NCBI GenBank assembly: GCA_035653295.1
Contig: DASRCB010000302.1
Span: 1-15,894, forward strand
Source of the DNA: DASRCB01 sp035653295
GTDB taxonomy: Bacteria > Acidobacteriota > Terriglobia > Bryobacterales > Bryobacteraceae
Length of the DNA stretch: 15,894 nt
Direction of reading: 5' to 3'
The notes beneath the pieces were generated by a model. That model did not search any database. It saw only the letters and a program-made list of their open reading frames with translations, and was not told the DNA's origin. Of this stretch, positions 12,861 through 15,894 are shown piece by piece; the first letter of the stretch is position 1; the number at the start of each line of letters is the position of its first letter. The position numbers were made by a program, and so were the translations under genes.

Positions 12861-13826
12861 TCCGGCGACCGCCTTCGGACGGCCTGTGGCGCCGGGCGCT
12901 CGCGGTTCGAATTCCGCGTCGGACAGATATACGTCATGCGTCTTCGTATCGAGGGCCATGGTACGTGCGCCGCGCTGAGTCTGAACTGTCTGCGCGACCG
13001 AGTACTTGTCCGGCGAGTCCTCATGCGCTACCGTGAGCGTGCCATCGCCGCAGGAGGCGAACGCGAGGCGCGCGCCGGGATCGAACCCTGCCGCATCCAC
13101 GCCCTCGCCGATGGGAACCGTGGCCACAACCTTACCCGCGGAGGGGTCAACGATGGCCATCATCTTGTTATGGCAGCCGATGAACAGGCGGTTATTCGCG
13201 GTATCCATGGCCATCGCCGACGGCTCTTCGCAGGGCGCCAGCGGCCAGTGCTGCACCACCGCTGGCTTAGCGGAATCGATATGCACCAGCTCGCTCTTGT
13301 CCTCGATGTTGACGTAAACATTGCCTTTGCCGTCGGCCGCGCCAAACTCCGGTTTGCCGCCGAGATCGAGCGTGGCCACGACATTGCCGTTGGAGCCGTC
13401 GATCACGGTGGCGTTGCCACTCCGCCCATTGAATGCGTACACACGGTGCTGCGACGGATCGTAAATGATCGCGTCCGGATTCGTGCCCGTCTTGACCGTG
13501 CCCTCGACCTCGCGCGTCTTCAGGTCGAAGATGGTCACGGAGTTCGACTGGCCGTTGCTGATGAAGCCGCGGTTCAGATCGTCGGCGACGGCGATGCCGT
13601 GTACTCCCTGCGCGGGGATCTTTCCGACGACCGCGCCGGAATCGAGATCGATGACGTCCACCTCGCCGCCGTGTGAGACATAAAGGCGGCGATTCGCCGA
13701 GTCCGCATTGAGATAATCCCACCAGCCTTCGCCGCCGATGGGGATCTTCTTCAGCAGGTGGTAATCGGCGGCGAACGCGGCTGAAACAAACAGTGCAGCG
13801 GCGCAGCATCGGACGAGCAGGCGCAT
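12831..13826 (-). CDS. Secreted beta-propeller protein, YVTN/YncE-like
   Basis: This 331-residue protein has a signal peptide (about 1-20, ending AAFA-A). The rest consists of repeated blades of the YVTN type, visible as recurring segments such as RRLYVSHGGEVDVIDLDSG (46-64), HRVYAFNGRSGNATVIDGSN (127-146) and NRLFIGCHNKMMAIVDPSAG (212-231). About six to seven blades fit the length. Such propellers are periplasmic or surface proteins that usually mediate binding; an enzymatic role cannot be read from the sequence. The start ATG 13826 has GAGGAG at 13834-13839, 7 nt upstream. It is convergent with the cytochrome gene, sharing 30 bases at the 3' ends, and divergent from the membrane aminopropyltransferase-like gene across a 76-nt gap. 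Confidence 0.88.
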   Translation of the reverse strand: MRLLVRCCAAALFVSAAFAADYHLLKKIPIGGEGWWDYLNADSANRRLYVSHGGEVDVIDLDSGAVVGKIPAQGVHGIAVADDLNRGFISNGQSNSVTIFDLKTREVEGTVKTGTNPDAIIYDPSQHRVYAFNGRSGNATVIDGSNGNVVATLDLGGKPEFGAADGKGNVYVNIEDKSELVHIDSAKPAVVQHWPLAPCEEPSAMAMDTANNRLFIGCHNKMMAIVDPSAGKVVATVPIGEGVDAAGFDPGARLAFASCGDGTLTVAHEDSPDKYSVAQTVQTQRGARTMALDTKTHDVYLSDAEFEPRAPGATGRPKAVAGSFAVLVFGQ

Positions 13827-13902
13827 GAGAGTTCTCCTCGTTGGATCTTACCGCGCGGAAAGGCACCTCTCGGTTCAACACCTGCCGTGCTAAATTGGCG
13901 GC

Positions 13903-15894
13903 TTGGAACAGGCTGACCGCGCTGGCCGGTCGTACGGCTGGCTGTTTCCCTGCACAATTTTTCTGAGCGCGTTTCTGCTGTTTCAGGTGCAGCCCATCGC
14001 CGGGCGGTGGCTGCTGCCGCAGTTCGGCGGCGGTCCGGCGGTGTGGACCACCTGCCTGCTGTTCTTCCAACTGGCGCTGCTGGCCGGCTACGCCTACGCG
14101 CACTGGATCGGCTCCCGGCCGTCCGCGTCGTGGCAGAGCACGGCGCATATCGTTCTGCTCGCCGCTTCGCTGGTGTTCGTTCCCGCCGGCGCGCACTGGC
14201 GCAATCGCGCCGGCGGAAATCCCGTCGGGGACATCCTCTGGCTGCTGGCGCTCGGGGTTGGCGTGCCGTATTTCGTGCTGTCGAGCACGGCCCCGCTATT
14301 ACAGAGATGGTTCAACCTGACTCGCCCGGGCGTGTCGCCGTATCGGCTTTACGCTTTGTCCAACGCCGGCTCGCTGCTGGCGCTCCTCAGTTATCCGTTC
14401 GTGTTCGAACCGGTGCTGACGCTGCACATGCAGACATTGCTGTGGTCGGGCGTTTATGTCGTTTTTGTCCTTGCCTGCGTTGCCGCAGCGTGGCAGATTC
14501 GCGGAGTTGCGGCGGCGCCGGCTGAGGCGCACATCGAATCCTCGGCGCCGCTGTTCTCGCTGGTGTTTTGGCTGCTGCTCGCGGCCTGCGGATCGACTCT
14601 GTTGCTGGCCACCACGAATCAGATGTGCCAGGAAGTGGCGGTAATCCCGTTCCTTTGGGTGCTGCCGCTGTCGATCTATCTGCTCACGTTCATTCTCTGC
14701 TTCGAGAGCGAGTTCTGGTATCGGCGGCGCGTTTTCGCGGTACTGACCGGACTGCTGGTTCCCGTGGCAGTGGCCTGGGTCTCGGTGGGCCTGGTGTTTC
14801 CGCTTTGGTCTCACATCCTTGTCTACTCCCTGACGCTGTTTTGTGCGTGCATGCTTTGTCACGGCGAACTGGCGCGAACCCGGCCCGACGCAGGGCGCCT
14901 CACCACGTTTTATCTGCTGGTTTCGGCGGGCGGCGCGCTGGGCGGAGTCTTTGTTGCACTCGCCGCGCCCCATCTGTTCAAGACCTACGCGGAATATCCG
15001 ATCGGCCTGACTGCGGCCTGCGTGCTGGCCTTCGCCGGCTTATTTCGCGAGAGCGGATGGGCCGGATGGCGCGCCGGCAGCCTCGCCACCCGCGCGGCCT
15101 TTTCGGCATTGCTGCTGGGCGCGCTGACGCCATTGGTCGCGGCGCAGGTCACCAGGAACACATCGATCCTGGCGGCCTGGCGCAATTTCTACGGAACGAT
15201 GCGCGTGCAGGGGATGACCGATTCACTCAACGGCAAAGAACTGGAGCTGTTGCACGGCCGCATCACGCATGGCACCGAGTTCCTCGAGCCGGCCAAGCTG
15301 CTGTGGCCGACGTCATACTACGGGCCGGACAGCGGCGTGGGCATCGTGCTGGATGAGCTGGAGGGGCGCCGGAACGTTGGCATCGTCGGTCTGGGCGCGG
15401 GCACGCTGGCGGCGTACGGGCGCGCCGGCGACCGCTTTCGTTTTTACGAGATCAACCCTGACGTCGTGACCATTGCCACGCGCTGGTTTCGCTATCTGCA
15501 CCTGACCAAAGCCGAGGTCTCAGTTGTTCTGGGCGATGCGCGGGTCAGCATGGAGCGCGAACTGGAGCAGGGCAATGCGCAGAAGTTCGACGTGCTCGCC
15601 GTGGATGCCTTTTCGAGCGACGCAATTCCCATCCATCTGCTGACCAGCGAATGCGCGGACATCTATCGACGCGAGCTCAGGCCTGGCGGACTGCTGCTGC
15701 TGCACATCTCGAATCGCTCTCTCGACCTCGCGCCAGTCGCGCTCGGCATTGCGAAGCATCTGGGCTGGACTGCGGTGCTGCTACCTTCTCAACCCGATCC
15801 GGAACAGGGTGAGAGCGCCGCTACATGGGTGCTGCTGACCGGCGATCGCCAGTTCGCCGCCCGGCCGGATATCGTGGACAACTCCGGACTCTGG
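13903..15894 (+). CDS. Membrane protein fused to a spermidine-synthase-like domain (partial)
   Basis: The frame is open for 664 codons to the right edge, so the C-terminus is missing. The only usable start is TTG 13903; an in-frame TAA lies at 13891-13893 and no ATG precedes the conserved N-terminus. Residues about 12-440 form roughly twelve membrane segments. The first contains TIFLSAFLLFQVQPIAGRWL (18-37) and is followed by GGGPAVWTTCLLFFQ (42-56), both characteristic of the fused MFS/spermidine-synthase-like group. The C-terminal part is a methyltransferase-like aminopropyltransferase fold. It has the nucleotide loop GLGAGT (496-501), the acidic E516 in FYEINPD and the motif VDAFSSDAIP (567-576). 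Related soluble enzymes transfer aminopropyl groups to polyamines. The activity and substrate of the membrane-fused group are largely unknown. Location is the inner membrane. Confidence 0.9.
   Translation, partial: MEQADRAGRSYGWLFPCTIFLSAFLLFQVQPIAGRWLLPQFGGGPAVWTTCLLFFQLALLAGYAYAHWIGSRPSASWQSTAHIVLLAASLVFVPAGAHWRNRAGGNPVGDILWLLALGVGVPYFVLSSTAPLLQRWFNLTRPGVSPYRLYALSNAGSLLALLSYPFVFEPVLTLHMQTLLWSGVYVVFVLACVAAAWQIRGVAAAPAEAHIESSAPLFSLVFWLLLAACGSTLLLATTNQMCQEVAVIPFLWVLPLSIYLLTFILCFESEFWYRRRVFAVLTGLLVPVAVAWVSVGLVFPLWSHILVYSLTLFCACMLCHGELARTRPDAGRLTTFYLLVSAGGALGGVFVALAAPHLFKTYAEYPIGLTAACVLAFAGLFRESGWAGWRAGSLATRAAFSALLLGALTPLVAAQVTRNTSILAAWRNFYGTMRVQGMTDSLNGKELELLHGRITHGTEFLEPAKLLWPTSYYGPDSGVGIVLDELEGRRNVGIVGLGAGTLAAYGRAGDRFRFYEINPDVVTIATRWFRYLHLTKAEVSVVLGDARVSMERELEQGNAQKFDVLAVDAFSSDAIPIHLLTSECADIYRRELRPGGLLLLHISNRSLDLAPVALGIAKHLGWTAVLLPSQPDPEQGESAATWVLLTGDRQFAARPDIVDNSGLW

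Noticed and set aside
12936..13676. 246-codon plus-strand open frame
   Set aside because: It is antisense to the beta-propeller gene, which has a signal peptide, ribosome binding site and blade repeats.
14299..15356. Open frames at 14299-14973 (minus) and 14568-15356 (plus, other frame)
   Set aside because: Both are shadows of the membrane/spermidine-synthase-like gene, whose frame is continuous from 13903 to the edge with conserved motifs.

Overview
This window is bacterial chromosomal DNA with high GC content. The most likely source is the phylum Acidobacteriota, in the Bryobacter/Solibacter/Paludibaculum group. That assignment is an inference. It rests on the gene order mreB-mreC-mreD-mrdA-rodA-rng, on a small arginine/lysine-rich protein of a kind I associate with those genomes (7168-8100), on a secreted beta-propeller of the YVTN/YncE type (12831-13826), and on GC-rich palindromic repeats between genes. 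No rRNA or tRNA gene, insertion sequence or CRISPR array was recognised.

Left half (1-8100, all minus strand). Read right to left, this is the rod-shape and elongasome cluster. mreB (actin-like filament), mreC (periplasmic scaffold), mreD (membrane partner), mrdA (PBP2 transpeptidase) and rodA (SEDS glycosyltransferase) have 12-16 nt gaps or 1-4 nt overlaps, so they look like one transcription unit. A roughly 300-nt gap containing two strong hairpins follows. Then comes the start of an RNase E/G-type ribonuclease that runs off the left edge. Its S1 domain is interrupted by a disordered, charged insert of at least about 270 residues containing an RG[D/E] minisatellite. Upstream of mreB, a hypothetical protein with an internally duplicated Pro-rich tail reads through the mreB leader, and its stop codon overlaps the mreB start. 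That tail DNA also holds a G-quadruplex-type motif.

Middle (8101-9434). This is a sparse region. It has one small HicB-like protein (minus) with no HicA partner, a patch of REP-like palindromes, and a weakly supported hypothetical gene on the plus strand.

Right half (9435-15894). On the plus strand are an AraC-type regulator and a secreted metallo-beta-lactamase-fold hydrolase. A promoter-like gap follows, then a two-gene unit encoding a predicted outer-membrane barrel protein and a small secreted c-type cytochrome, joined by an ATGA overlap. A secreted beta-propeller protein on the minus strand overlaps the cytochrome gene tail to tail. A large membrane protein fused to a spermidine-synthase-like domain is transcribed divergently from the propeller and runs off the right edge.

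The best candidates for something little described are the interrupted S1 domain of the ribonuclease, the barrel/cytochrome/propeller group, and the repeat-rich protein joined to the mreB start.
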